A stretch of DNA of 64,000 bases from Saccharothrix deserti (GCF_009769385.1 NZ_VKAB01000023.1:62001-126000); one strand, 5' to 3'; shown: positions 44,770 through 52,867, counted from the stretch's first letter. The notes: a model not told the origin generated them from the sequence alone. Translations and numbers: made by a program.

Positions 44770-45558
44770 TCAGCCCGTGACGGCGGTGAGCTGCGGCAGG
44801 TAGCCGAGGCGCTGGCCGTTGCGGTTCGGGTGGTAGGACTCCTCGACCGGCCAGGACAGGCTGTTCAGCCACCAGTCCGACGAGCAGATCTCGTGCCCGG
44901 TGAACGCCGTGCGCAGGTCGCGGTAGGAGAACGCCTTCGCGCCCGCCCGTGCGGAGATGACCTGGTGCAGGGTGTCGGCGGCGGAGTTGATGGCCGCCCG
45001 CTTGGTGTCGCTGAGGCCGACCGAGCAGCTGCCCGGCACCTTGTAGAGGCGCGGGTAGCCGAGCACGACGACCGTGGCGGACGGCGCGCGGGTGCGGATC
45101 TGCGTGTAGACGTTGTCGAGCAGGCCGGGCAGGGTGCCGGTGGCGTAGGCCTTGGCCTCGTTGACCCGGTTCACGCAGGTCGAGTCGGAGCCGAACGTGC
45201 AGGTGGTGATCACGTCGGTGAAGCCGGCGTCGTTCCCACCGATCGAGATGCTGACCAGGGAGGTCGTCGCGGTCAGGGCGCTGACCTGGTTCGCGAGCAC
45301 GTCACCGGTCCTGGCGCCGGAGCAGGCCACGAACTTGAACGACGCCGGGGCGTGCGAGGCGGCCCACAGCGCCGGGTAGCTGTACTGGCTGCGCTTGCAG
45401 CTGCCGGAGTCGCTGTAGTACGAGCCGGTGCCCGTTCCGGACGAGTAGGAGTCGCCGAGCGCGACGTAGTTGGCGGCGGCGGCTTCAGCCGGTACGACGA
45501 GTGCCAGTGACGCGGCTAACGCCAGCGCGGCGCTGGACAGTATTCGGACAAGGCGCAT
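44770..45558 (-). CDS. Secreted SGNH/GDSL hydrolase (esterase/lipase)
   Basis: This 262-residue protein has a Sec signal peptide (MRLVRILSSAALALAAS up to about AEAAA). The GDSL block is YVALGDSYSSGTG (nucleophile Ser). Block III is SISIGGNDAGFTD, and block V supplies the catalytic His in SYHPNRNGQRLGY. Six Cys residues suggest three disulfides, as in Streptomyces SGNH lipases and phospholipases. ATG 45558 has GGGAGG 6 nt upstream. It sits between the acc operon and the tetR gene but has its own terminator, so co-regulation with them is not implied. A second SGNH hydrolase is at 57779. Confidence 0.92.
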   Translation of the reverse strand: MRLVRILSSAALALAASLALVVPAEAAAANYVALGDSYSSGTGTGSYYSDSGSCKRSQYSYPALWAASHAPASFKFVACSGARTGDVLANQVSALTATTSLVSISIGGNDAGFTDVITTCTFGSDSTCVNRVNEAKAYATGTLPGLLDNVYTQIRTRAPSATVVVLGYPRLYKVPGSCSVGLSDTKRAAINSAADTLHQVISARAGAKAFSYRDLRTAFTGHEICSSDWWLNSLSWPVEESYHPNRNGQRLGYLPQLTAVTG

Positions 45559-45700
45559 CGGAGCCTCCCGGAGGGAAACAACGCAGGGTGTGATGCGGAG
45601 CACAACAAGAGTTACCAGTAAGTAGCCCCTCATAAGAAGAGTGGGTCAAGAGTTAATTACGCAGTTCGGTGGCACTTGGTGATCTTCTGCCGACCGTGCG

Positions 45701-45741
45701 GTTAACGGCCGTTTACGTGCACTGGGCTGGCCGTTTAAGAT
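45701..45741 (+). promoter_or_regulatory. tetR promoter with operator matching the accD sites
   Basis: GTTAAC-N4-GTTTAC (45701-45716) overlaps a -35-like TTACGT (45713-45718). After 17 bp comes TAAGAT (45736-45741), and 7 nt later GTG 45749. This predicts a leaderless, autoregulated transcript. Confidence 0.6.
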
Positions 45742-45748
45742 GGACCGC

Positions 45749-46324
45749 GTGCCAGACGAGCCAGCGAAGCAAACCCGCCGGGACCAGATCCTGGCCGCCG
45801 CCGCCGAACTGTTCGCCCGGCACGGGTTCCACGGCGTCGGCATCGACGACATCGGTGCGGCGGTGGGCATTTCCGGACCGGCGCTGTACCGGCACTTCCG
45901 CAGCAAGGACGCCATGCTGGGCGAGATGCTGACGTCCATCAGCGAGCGGCTGCTGGAGGGCGGGCAGAGCCGGGTGGCGGCGTCGAACGACCCGGAGCAC
46001 GCGCTGCGGGAGCTCATCAGGTGGCACGTCGACTTCGCGTTGGACGACCCGGCGTTGATCACCGTGCAGATTCGGAACCTCGCCAACCTGACCGACCCCG
46101 ACCGGCGGCGGGTGAGAGCGCTCCAGCGGCGTTACGTCGAGGTGTGGGTGGAGACGATCCGCAAGACTTCACCCGAGGTGGAGGAGCCGACCGCCCGTGC
46201 CGCCGCGCACGCCGTCTTCGGTCTGATCAACTCCACGCCGCACAGCGCGCACCTGGACCGCGACCAGATGGCCACCCTGCTGTCGCAGATGGCCCTGGCT
46301 TCCCTCGCCGGCGCCCTGCCGTAA
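45749..46324 (+). CDS. TetR-family regulator, probable repressor of the acc-fadE operon
   Basis: This 191-residue TetR protein has the N-terminal helix-turn-helix RRDQILAAAAELFARHGFHG, then IDDIGAAVGISGPALYRHFR with KDAMLGEM. The C-terminal ligand domain is helical. I prefer GTG 45749 to ATG 45740 because TAAGAT lies 7 nt upstream and no ribosome site is present. The motif GTTARC-N4-GTTWAC occurs once at its own promoter and twice at the accD promoter, so it probably represses both and is released by an acyl-CoA or related intermediate. The arrangement resembles the mycobacterial leucine regulator near accA1/accD1. Confidence 0.88.
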   Translation: MPDEPAKQTRRDQILAAAAELFARHGFHGVGIDDIGAAVGISGPALYRHFRSKDAMLGEMLTSISERLLEGGQSRVAASNDPEHALRELIRWHVDFALDDPALITVQIRNLANLTDPDRRRVRALQRRYVEVWVETIRKTSPEVEEPTARAAAHAVFGLINSTPHSAHLDRDQMATLLSQMALASLAGALP

Positions 46325-46356
46325 CCCTGACGGGGTCGCAAACGCCCAGCTCACGC

Positions 46357-46529
46357 GTCCCGAGCGTTGAATTCAGCCGTCCCGAACGTAGGACACACGC
46401 GTTCTGAACGTAGGACACACCGCACTTGGGTGTTCGACTCTCGGGGCCTGAAGGTTCGACTCTCGCGAGAGTCGAACCTTCGGGTGGGGTGAGTCGAACG
46501 CTCAGGTATGGCGAGTTCTGCGTTCGGGT
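46357..46529. repeat. Modular intergenic repeat cluster R5
   Basis: About seven units lie between tetR and the phospholipase fusion gene. The order is a GAGCGTTGAATTCAG unit, two GAACGTAGGACACAC units, a TGTTCGACTCTCG unit, and a perfect 32-bp palindrome at 46450-46481 (core AAGGTTCGAC paired with GTCGAACCTT). Two further half units follow (AGTCGAACGCTCAGG, and CGAGTTCTGCGTTCGGG). All three core types seen in R1-R4 are present. Confidence 0.85.
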
Positions 46530-46577
46530 GGGTGGGTGGTGGCGGTGGGGGTGGGTCGTCCGTACCCTGGGCTGCCA

Positions 46578-48746
46578 ATGAGTGAAGCGTCGGTGAACAC
46601 CACCGGGGGGTGGCCGGGGCTCCGGTTGTTCGCCCGTCTACCCGCCTGGTTCAGGTTCGTGCTGGTGGCGTTGGCCGTTTTCGTGTGCGGGGTGATCGCG
46701 TCCCGGCCTGCGGGCGCCACCGACACCACCCCCCTCACGGGTGACATCGCGACCGCCGCCGAGGCGGTCGAGGCGATGGCCAACCCGTCCACGGTGAACC
46801 CGCTCGCCGCGTTCCCCACCGATTTCAACGAGGTGGCCAACCGCTCGCCCGTGGCGGTCACCACACCTGACGGGACCACGCGGGCGATCGACCCCAGCGG
46901 CGGCTGTTCCGGCCCGGCCGGCGACACGGAGTGGGACTTCGGCACCGCCTGCAAGGCCCACGACCTGGGCTACGACCTCCTCCGCTACGCCGAGCACAAG
47001 GGCCGCCCGCTCAACCAGGAGGCCCGCAAGACCCTGGACGCCCGCCTCGCCCAGGACATGCACGCCCAGTGCGACACCAACCCGCGCGGCAACGCCACCC
47101 GCTGCCACGCCACCGCCCAGCTCTACGCCGCAGGCCTGGAGTTCAACTCCTGGCGGCAGCGCTGGGGCCCACCGGGCCACGAGCCGGTGCTCGCCTGGGG
47201 CTTCGGCAGCGCCGTCGTCGTCTTCCTCCTGCTCGCCCGGCTACCCCGACTGCCACGCCGTCAGCCGGGCGAACAGGACCCCGAACCAGCCGACACACCG
47301 CGACCACCGGTCACGAAGGACCGCTACGCCACGTTCCTGCGGCTGGCCGCGCTCGGCCTGGTCGTCATCAGCCAGTCCCTGCTCACCGTCCTGCACTGGG
47401 CGGGCGTGAGCGCGAACTGGCTGTGGCTGCTCACCTGGGCACTGCAGGCCATCCCGATCTTCTACTTCGCGGGCGGCCACGCGAACCTCACCAGCTGGCA
47501 CGCCGTCCAGGCCGACCACGGCGGCTACGGCCGGTACCTGTCCGCCCGCATCTCGTGGCTGCTCCGCCCGGTGCTGGCGTTCGTGCTGGCCTGGCTGGTC
47601 CTGCCGCTGCCGCTCGAACTGCTCGACGTGGACAAGTCCCGCGTGGAGATGTTCGGCCGGCTGATCGCGTACCCCCTGTGGTTCCTCGGCCTCTACCTGG
47701 TCGCGGTCGCCGCCACCCCGGTCATGGCCTGGCTGCACCGCCACGCGCGCCTGCTCACTCCGGTCGTACTGGTCGCCGTCATGATCATGGTCGACGCGCT
47801 CCGGATCGGCTTCCACTGGCGCACCGGCGGCTACCTCAACCTGGTGCTCGGCGCACTCCTGCTCCAGCAGCTGGGCTTCTACTACGCCGACGGCAGCCTG
47901 CACCGGATCTCGCGCAAGGTCCTCGGCGCCCTCGCCCTCACCGCCGTCCCGGCGCTACTCGCGCTGATCACGTTCGGCGGCTACCCGCGCACGATGATGA
48001 CGCTGCCCGGCGAGGGGAGCTCGAACCTCAGCCCGCCCACGGTGTGCCTGCTGGTGCTCGGCCTGGCCCAGATCTGCCTGGTCCTGCTGCTCAAGCCGCG
48101 CGTCACGGCCTGGCTCGAGGGCCACCGCCCGTGGCGGGTCGTCGAGTTCGCCCGCACCGCGCCCATGACGGTCTACCTCGGCTACCTCACCGTGCTCGCG
48201 GTCGTGGTCGGCCTGCTCGGCTTGCTGGACGCGCCCGCCGCGTTCGACTGGGTCGCCCCCCGCCCCCGCTGGCCGGCCGTGCTGGTGCTGCTGCTCCTGC
48301 CGGTGCTGCTCGCGTTCCACCGCTTCGAGCGCAACGCCGCCCTCATCCCCTGCCGCACCCGCGAGACCCACCGCACCCGGCTCGCCGTCACGCTCGGCGC
48401 CGGTTACGGCGTGCTGGGCGTCCTCGGGTTCGTGGTCACCGGTTTCGCGGGCGCCGCGGGCACCCTGGTCGTGTTCAAGGTCGACCCGCTGCAAAACCTC
48501 ATCCACCTGCTGCTCGGCTGGTACCTGCTGCACACCGCGCGCGCCGGCACCTGCCACGACCGCCGTCCCTGGCTGCTCACCGCGCTGGCCTGCGTGCCAC
48601 CGCTGCTGGTGCTGGAGCCGACCGGCGCGATGGTCGTCCTGCACGGCGCGACGATCGCCGCCGCGCTGCTCGCGGCGATACCGAAGCAGAACCAGGCACA
48701 CACAGCCGAACACCGGCAGCCACGTCCCGCGCTCCAACACCCATAG
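46578..48746 (+). CDS. Phospholipase A2 domain fused to an acyltransferase-3-like membrane domain
   Basis: This 722-residue protein has an N-terminal membrane segment (about 26-43), then an extracytoplasmic prokaryotic phospholipase A2 domain (about 105-195): the active-site His-Asp lies in ACKAHDLGYDLLRYAE (His128, Asp129), with four Cys positioned for two disulfides and a DMHAQC helix. After a helix at about 203-222 and a charged linker comes a domain of about ten membrane helices resembling acyltransferase family 3 (QAIPIFYFAGGHANLTSW, then YLSARISWLLRP and SSNLSPPTVCLLVLG). The start ATG 46578 follows a TACCCT box by 9 nt. The fusion suggests lipid deacylation and acyl transfer in one enzyme; this is inference. 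Confidence 0.78.
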   Translation: MSEASVNTTGGWPGLRLFARLPAWFRFVLVALAVFVCGVIASRPAGATDTTPLTGDIATAAEAVEAMANPSTVNPLAAFPTDFNEVANRSPVAVTTPDGTTRAIDPSGGCSGPAGDTEWDFGTACKAHDLGYDLLRYAEHKGRPLNQEARKTLDARLAQDMHAQCDTNPRGNATRCHATAQLYAAGLEFNSWRQRWGPPGHEPVLAWGFGSAVVVFLLLARLPRLPRRQPGEQDPEPADTPRPPVTKDRYATFLRLAALGLVVISQSLLTVLHWAGVSANWLWLLTWALQAIPIFYFAGGHANLTSWHAVQADHGGYGRYLSARISWLLRPVLAFVLAWLVLPLPLELLDVDKSRVEMFGRLIAYPLWFLGLYLVAVAATPVMAWLHRHARLLTPVVLVAVMIMVDALRIGFHWRTGGYLNLVLGALLLQQLGFYYADGSLHRISRKVLGALALTAVPALLALITFGGYPRTMMTLPGEGSSNLSPPTVCLLVLGLAQICLVLLLKPRVTAWLEGHRPWRVVEFARTAPMTVYLGYLTVLAVVVGLLGLLDAPAAFDWVAPRPRWPAVLVLLLLPVLLAFHRFERNAALIPCRTRETHRTRLAVTLGAGYGVLGVLGFVVTGFAGAAGTLVVFKVDPLQNLIHLLLGWYLLHTARAGTCHDRRPWLLTALACVPPLLVLEPTGAMVVLHGATIAAALLAAIPKQNQAHTAEHRQPRPALQHP

Positions 48747-49607
48747 CGCGTCCGACGGCGGCGTGTGCAGGCCGCGCAACGAGCCGAACACCGATCCCGC
48801 CAACGTCACCACCAGCAACGCGCTCTGGTGCACCAGGAAGATCGGCAACGCCCGCGCGTTCAGCGCCTCGGCCCGGAACGACGGCCGGACCAGCAGCACC
48901 ACCCCCACCTGCGCCAACGCCAGCGCCAGCGCGGCGGCCGACGGCGGCGACAGGTTCGACTCCGCCGCGCCCGGCACCCCGACCGCACTCGCCGGATAAC
49001 CCGCGTGCAGGAGCACCGCGAACGCCCCCGCACCCGCCACGAGCAGCACCGCACCCCACGAACGGTGCTGCCCGCGTTGGGCGACGAGCACACCCACCTG
49101 CCACGGCGCCCACCACACCGCGACCACGTTCACCCAGTCGACGTCCAACGCCACCAGCACGACCGGGATCACCACGCCCCACCACCCCAACCGCAGCAGC
49201 AGCGGTGTGAACGCCGACAGCACGACGTACACGGCGAGGAACCACAACGGCGTGACGACCAGGTAGCCGACCGTCATCACCGTCTGCTGCGGCAGGCCGC
49301 GCATCGACAGTCCGAACAGGACTACCCCCCACGCACCCAGCAACACCACCACCGGCAGCACGAGCTTCCGCGCCCGGCGCCACCAGGGCGTGCCCGACCG
49401 CGCCGCACCGAACCCGCCGGTGAAGAAGAACAGCCCCAACGTCTGGAGCACCCAGCTGACCGGCGCCAACTCGGGCATCCACCGCAGCGGGCTGTCCACC
49501 ACCAGCCCGTCACCGGTCAGCACCACGGCCGTCACCAGCCAGTGGCCCAGCACCACCCCGACGATCGCGATCGCCCGCGTGGCGTCGATCACCGGGTCCC
49601 GCGTCAC
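47955..49607 (-). CDS. Acyltransferase-3-like membrane protein running antisense into its neighbour
   Basis: GTG 49607 overlaps the stop of the upstream hydrolase (GTGA). The first 312 residues (to about 48671) are a membrane acyltransferase: DATRAIAIVGVVLGHWLVTA with the conserved His, LGLFFFTGGFGAARS, LWFLAVYVVLSAFTPLLLRL, AESNLSPPSAAALAL and LPIFLVHQSALL. They resemble the C-terminal domain of the plus-strand fusion gene. After that the frame stays open for about 240 further residues, antisense to the fusion gene. These are Gln/Asp/Gly/Arg-rich with no domain character. I regard only 48671-49607 as well supported; the true end may have lost its stop codon. Confidence 0.7.
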   Translation of the reverse strand: MTRDPVIDATRAIAIVGVVLGHWLVTAVVLTGDGLVVDSPLRWMPELAPVSWVLQTLGLFFFTGGFGAARSGTPWWRRARKLVLPVVVLLGAWGVVLFGLSMRGLPQQTVMTVGYLVVTPLWFLAVYVVLSAFTPLLLRLGWWGVVIPVVLVALDVDWVNVVAVWWAPWQVGVLVAQRGQHRSWGAVLLVAGAGAFAVLLHAGYPASAVGVPGAAESNLSPPSAAALALALAQVGVVLLVRPSFRAEALNARALPIFLVHQSALLVVTLAGSVFGSLRGLHTPPSDALWVLERGTWLPVFGCVCLVLLRYRREQRGGDRRAVQDDHRAGRLQHQQRWHAGQRGEQPGTAVVAGAGARGVQQVPAEQQVDEVLQRVDLEHDQGARGARETGDHEPEDAQHAVTGAERDGEPGAVGLAGAAGDEGGVALEAVEREQHRQEQQHQHGRPAGAGGDPVERGGRVQQAEQADHDREHGEVAEVDRHGRGAGELDDPPRAVALEPGRDARLEQQDQADLGQAEHQQAHRGRAEVRAPLAGQRHHRARVAAERDQRE

Positions 49608-50278
49608 GGCCCCTCCCCCACCGCGATCCGGCTGAGAGCGCGCAAGGACGGCGTGCCCTCCCTGAAGTACTCGTCGTGCTTCACGTCACCAGCGTCGAAC
49701 ACCTGTGCGCCGAACACCGGGTCGACCGGGTCCGTCCCGTGCCCCAGGTCCCCGAGCCGCACCGCGGGCACCCACCGCGTCCAATCGCGACCGCCACGAG
49801 CCGCCCACACCCGTGCACCCGACTCGACCGAATCCACCCGCACCCCGGGCGAACCGAGGAACACCACGTCGTCAACCGGCGCCTGGGCCAACGCGCACAC
49901 CACCGACCCGTAGCTGTGACACATCAGGTGCACGTGACCCGGCAGCGTGCGCACGTACTCACCGAGCGCGACCGCCCCGGCCCGCGCCAGCCGCCCGCCC
50001 GCCGCGTCCACACCGAGCCCGGACGGCGTCCGGTAACCCATCCAGGCGACCACGGCGACGTCGTCCCGGCCGACGGACGCGTGCAGGTCACGGGCCATCC
50101 GCCCGACCGTCGCGCCGAACCGCTCATCATCCACATCGGACCCCGGAACGACCACCGCGACGTGTGCGGCACGCACCAGGTCCCCGTGGACCTCGATGCG
50201 GGGCGTGAACACGGGCGGGTCGCCGCCCGGCGTCGCCAGCACCAGCAGCGCGGCGACCAGCGCGATCTTCTTCGGCAT
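49604..50278 (-). CDS. Secreted alpha/beta hydrolase (DUF1023-like)
   Basis: This 224-residue protein has an N-terminal signal-like segment (KKIALVAALLVLATPGG) and an alpha/beta-hydrolase fold of the DUF1023 type: VAVVVPGSDVDD, VAWMGYRTPSG, the nucleophile elbow HLMCHSYGSVV (Ser), an acidic strand (VVFLGSPGV), and a C-terminal His region near VKHDEYF. DUF1023 members are lipase-like enzymes of actinobacteria. It is coupled to the acyltransferase that follows. ATG 50278 lies 7 nt after TAGCTT, consistent with a leaderless transcript. Confidence 0.85.
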   Translation of the reverse strand: MPKKIALVAALLVLATPGGDPPVFTPRIEVHGDLVRAAHVAVVVPGSDVDDERFGATVGRMARDLHASVGRDDVAVVAWMGYRTPSGLGVDAAGGRLARAGAVALGEYVRTLPGHVHLMCHSYGSVVCALAQAPVDDVVFLGSPGVRVDSVESGARVWAARGGRDWTRWVPAVRLGDLGHGTDPVDPVFGAQVFDAGDVKHDEYFREGTPSLRALSRIAVGEGP

Positions 50279-50285
50279 GGCACCG

Positions 50286-50291
50286 AAGCTA
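50286..50291 (-). promoter_or_regulatory. Leaderless -10 box for the alpha/beta hydrolase
   Basis: TAGCTT on the minus strand ends 7 nt before ATG 50278. Confidence 0.5.
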
Positions 50292-50341
50292 GGAAGACGA
50301 GGCCCTCCGGATCGTCACCCCGCGGTGCCGTTCCCAGGCCC

Positions 50342-50989
50342 CTACCCCGGTACCACCAGACCGGACTCGTAAGCCGCGATCACCGCCTGCGCCCGGTCGC
50401 GCAGCCCGAGCTTCATCAACACCCGGCTCACGTGGGTCTTCACCGTCTGCTCGGCCAGCACCAGGTGCCCGGCGATCTCGCCGTTCGACAACCCCTGCGC
50501 GATCAACCGCAGCACCTCGGTCTCGCGCTCGGTCAACGCACCCAGCGCGGCCGGTTTCACCACCCGCACCGGCTGCGATTTCACGAAGTCCTCGATGAGG
50601 CGTTTGGTCACCGAGGGCGCCAACAACGCCTCGCCACGCGCCACCACCCGCACCGCGGCCAGCAGCTCGCTCGCGGGCGCGTGCTTCAGCAGGAACCCGC
50701 TCGCACCGGCCCGCAGCGCCTCGTACACGTAGTCGTCCAGGTCGAACGTGGTCAGCACGAGCACCTTGACCGGGTCGTCGGCCAGCAGGCGGGTCGCGGT
50801 CAGCCCGTCCATCTCCGGCATCCGCACGTCCATCAGCACCACGTCCGGCCGCAGCCGGCGCACCTCGCTGACGGCGACGACACCGTCACCGGCGGACCCG
50901 ACCACGGTGATGTCCGGCTGGGCGTCCAGCAGCGCGGAGAACCCCTCCCGCACCATCTCCTGGTCGTCCGCCACCAGCACCCGGATCAC
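50342..50989 (-). CDS. NarL/LuxR-type response regulator
   Basis: This 215-residue regulator starts at GTG 50989, with GGGGG 8 nt upstream; an in-frame GTG at 51013 would overlap the kinase gene stop. The receiver has DDQ near the start, the phospho-acceptor Asp in VVLMDVRMPEMDG, the Thr in VLTTFD and the Lys in GFLLKHAP. The C-terminal LuxR helix-turn-helix is LTERETEVLRLIAQGLSN with EQTVKTHVSRVLMKLG. It is paired with the histidine kinase directly upstream. Targets are unknown; the closest candidates are the hydrolase-acyltransferase genes 64 bp further on. Confidence 0.94.
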   Translation of the reverse strand: MIRVLVADDQEMVREGFSALLDAQPDITVVGSAGDGVVAVSEVRRLRPDVVLMDVRMPEMDGLTATRLLADDPVKVLVLTTFDLDDYVYEALRAGASGFLLKHAPASELLAAVRVVARGEALLAPSVTKRLIEDFVKSQPVRVVKPAALGALTERETEVLRLIAQGLSNGEIAGHLVLAEQTVKTHVSRVLMKLGLRDRAQAVIAAYESGLVVPG

Positions 50990-51009
50990 CGCCGCACCCC
51001 CCACCGGAA

Positions 51010-52131
51010 TCACCGCGCCACCGGAATCTTGGCAAGCACCTCGAACCCCCCGTCCGCGGTGGGCTCGGCGGTCATCGAACCACCGTGCACCGCCACCCGT
51101 TCCCGCATCCCCCGCAGCCCGTGCCCGCCGCCACCGCCCAGCGACGGCCCGCCGGCCGTGTTCCGCACCAGGACCCGCAGCTCCCGGTCCACCAACTCGA
51201 CACTCACGGACGTCGTCGCGCCCGGCGCGTGCCGACCGGCGTTCGTCAGCGCCTCCTGCACGATCCGGTACGCGGTCAGGCCGACCGCCTCCGGCACCTC
51301 GGTCTCGGTGACCGACGCGTCCGCGTGCAACGCCCTGATGTCGGCCAGCCCCGGCTGCGGCGTCCGGTCGGCCCGCTGGTCCTCGGCCCGCAGCACGCCC
51401 AGCAGCTGCTGCATGTCGGTGATCGCGGCCCGTGCCGCCGCGCCCAGCTCGGCGAACTCGCGTCGGCCCGCCTCGGACAGGTCCGTGATGCGGTAAGGCG
51501 CGGTCTCGCACCGGACCACGACCAACGACATGTGGTGCGCGACCACGTCGTGCATCTCGCGGGCGATCCGGGCGCGTTCGACCAGCGCCGCCTTCTCGTC
51601 CCGTTCGGAGTGGAACCGCTGCTCGGCCCGCCCGCGCGCGCCGAACGCGTACCCGAGCAGGAGCACGAGAAGCAGGATGCCGATCGTCGGCACCAGGTAC
51701 TCGGTCCAGCCCGACCCGGTGATCAGGACCACCATCCCGGCGGTGACCAGGCCGACGACCAGCGCCACCCGGCCGCTGTGGATCATCCCGACCGCCAACA
51801 GCACCGGGATGTACCAGGTCAACGACCACGGGCCGAGGAGTTCGGGTTCGGATGCCATCAGCAGCCGCGTGACCAGCAGACCCGCCGTGGCCAGCCGCCA
51901 GGCGGCGAGCGTGGAGTGCAGCATCAACACGAAGCTGCCGCCGTAGATCGCGAACAGCAGCGGCCACCAGCCGTCCGGCTCCTCGGAGTCGACGTACTCC
52001 TGGCTGATCCCGATCGCCATGATCAGGCCGTAGACCAGCACCAACGCGCTCAGCACCCGGCGGTGGCGGAAGCCGTCGAAGACCCGCGTGCGGTCGCGGA
52101 GCAGCACGACCTGGAGGAGAGTGCGGATCAC
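51010..52131 (-). CDS. NarL-type sensor histidine kinase
   Basis: This 373-residue kinase starts at GTG 52131. Membrane helices fill about residues 25-175 (five or six segments), giving little extracytoplasmic surface. The dimerisation and phosphotransfer segment is ERARIAREMHDVVAHHMSLV (HisKA_3 His), followed by an ATPase domain with VQEALTNAGRHAPG and a G-box GGGGGHGLRGMRERV. It belongs to the DesK-like group that often senses membrane or envelope stress. TAGCAT lies 7 nt before the start, so the message is probably leaderless. A farther ATG at 52185 is less likely. Confidence 0.93.
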   Translation of the reverse strand: MIRTLLQVVLLRDRTRVFDGFRHRRVLSALVLVYGLIMAIGISQEYVDSEEPDGWWPLLFAIYGGSFVLMLHSTLAAWRLATAGLLVTRLLMASEPELLGPWSLTWYIPVLLAVGMIHSGRVALVVGLVTAGMVVLITGSGWTEYLVPTIGILLLVLLLGYAFGARGRAEQRFHSERDEKAALVERARIAREMHDVVAHHMSLVVVRCETAPYRITDLSEAGRREFAELGAAARAAITDMQQLLGVLRAEDQRADRTPQPGLADIRALHADASVTETEVPEAVGLTAYRIVQEALTNAGRHAPGATTSVSVELVDRELRVLVRNTAGGPSLGGGGGHGLRGMRERVAVHGGSMTAEPTADGGFEVLAKIPVAR

Positions 52132-52138
52132 GGGCCCG

Positions 52139-52144
52139 ATGCTA
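52139..52144 (-). promoter_or_regulatory. Leaderless -10 box for the NarL-type kinase
   Basis: TAGCAT on the minus strand ends 7 nt before GTG 52131. Confidence 0.5.
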
Positions 52145-52332
52145 GGTGTCGGGCCGTACCGGCACGTGCCCCTACGGGCTGTCATACCGGGGTAGCACGC
52201 GACGCCCCGGAGGACCCATACCCGAGAGTCCACCACCCGGACAAGCCGTTGCGGCAAGCGAACACCACCAGGTAGGCAATACGACAGAGCTGTAGAGCTG
52301 TGCGCCCCTACTCCGTGTTGGAAGATGGCTGA

Positions 52333-52833
52333 ATGCACCCGCAGCAAGATCCGGATCGCTGGTCACGGCTCCAAGCCGTGGCCGCCGAGGCCCTGGCCGC
52401 CGCCAAGGTCGGGGAGGACGCTGTCGCGGTCGACCTGGTCACCGGCTACCTCAGCGGCTCGCCCGAGGGGAACGAGGAGATCCGGGAGCTGGTGCTCCTG
52501 CTGTTCTCCGAGTGCAGCGCCATGGTCGCCGCCCTCGGCTCGGGCGGCGCGACACCGGTGAAGATGCAGGTCTTCGACGAGGACGGGCAGGAGGTGCCGA
52601 TCGACGACGCCGACCCGCCGGTCCGCACCGCGATCCGCACGCTGCTCGCCGAGGTGCACGGTGACGAGCAGGCGGCGGCCGAGCAGATCGAGATCGCGCT
52701 GGCCAACGGGCAGCCGCAGGAGCTGGCCACGGTGGTGCTGCAGGCGCTGCGGTGGACGGTGAAGCTGGCCGTGGAGTGCGAGGTGCGCGACCTGCCCGTG
52801 ACACCGTGGATCGCCACCGCCCTGGAGGAGTAG
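52333..52833 (+). CDS. Hypothetical acidic helical protein
   Basis: I do not recognise this 166-residue protein. It starts at ATG 52333 with GGAAG upstream (ATG 52325 is in another frame). It is acidic, mostly helical, and lacks a signal or membrane segment. The C-terminal part reads LATVVLQALRWTVKLAVECE, then VRDLPVTPWIATALEE. It diverges from the NarL-type kinase and is followed by a perfect 16-bp tandem repeat. Confidence 0.6.
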   Translation: MHPQQDPDRWSRLQAVAAEALAAAKVGEDAVAVDLVTGYLSGSPEGNEEIRELVLLLFSECSAMVAALGSGGATPVKMQVFDEDGQEVPIDDADPPVRTAIRTLLAEVHGDEQAAAEQIEIALANGQPQELATVVLQALRWTVKLAVECEVRDLPVTPWIATALEE

Positions 52834-52835
52834 CC

Positions 52836-52867
52836 GTTTCACCCGGTTGTCGTTTCACCCGGTTGTC
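52836..52867. repeat. Perfect 16-bp tandem duplication
   Basis: GTTTCACCCGGTTGTC occurs twice head to tail, beginning 2 bp after the stop of the hypothetical gene. Confidence 0.85.

Noticed and set aside
45740..45748. ATG 45740 as the tetR start
   Set aside because: It lies within the TAAGAT -10 hexamer and has no ribosome site; GTG 45749 fits the leaderless pattern better.
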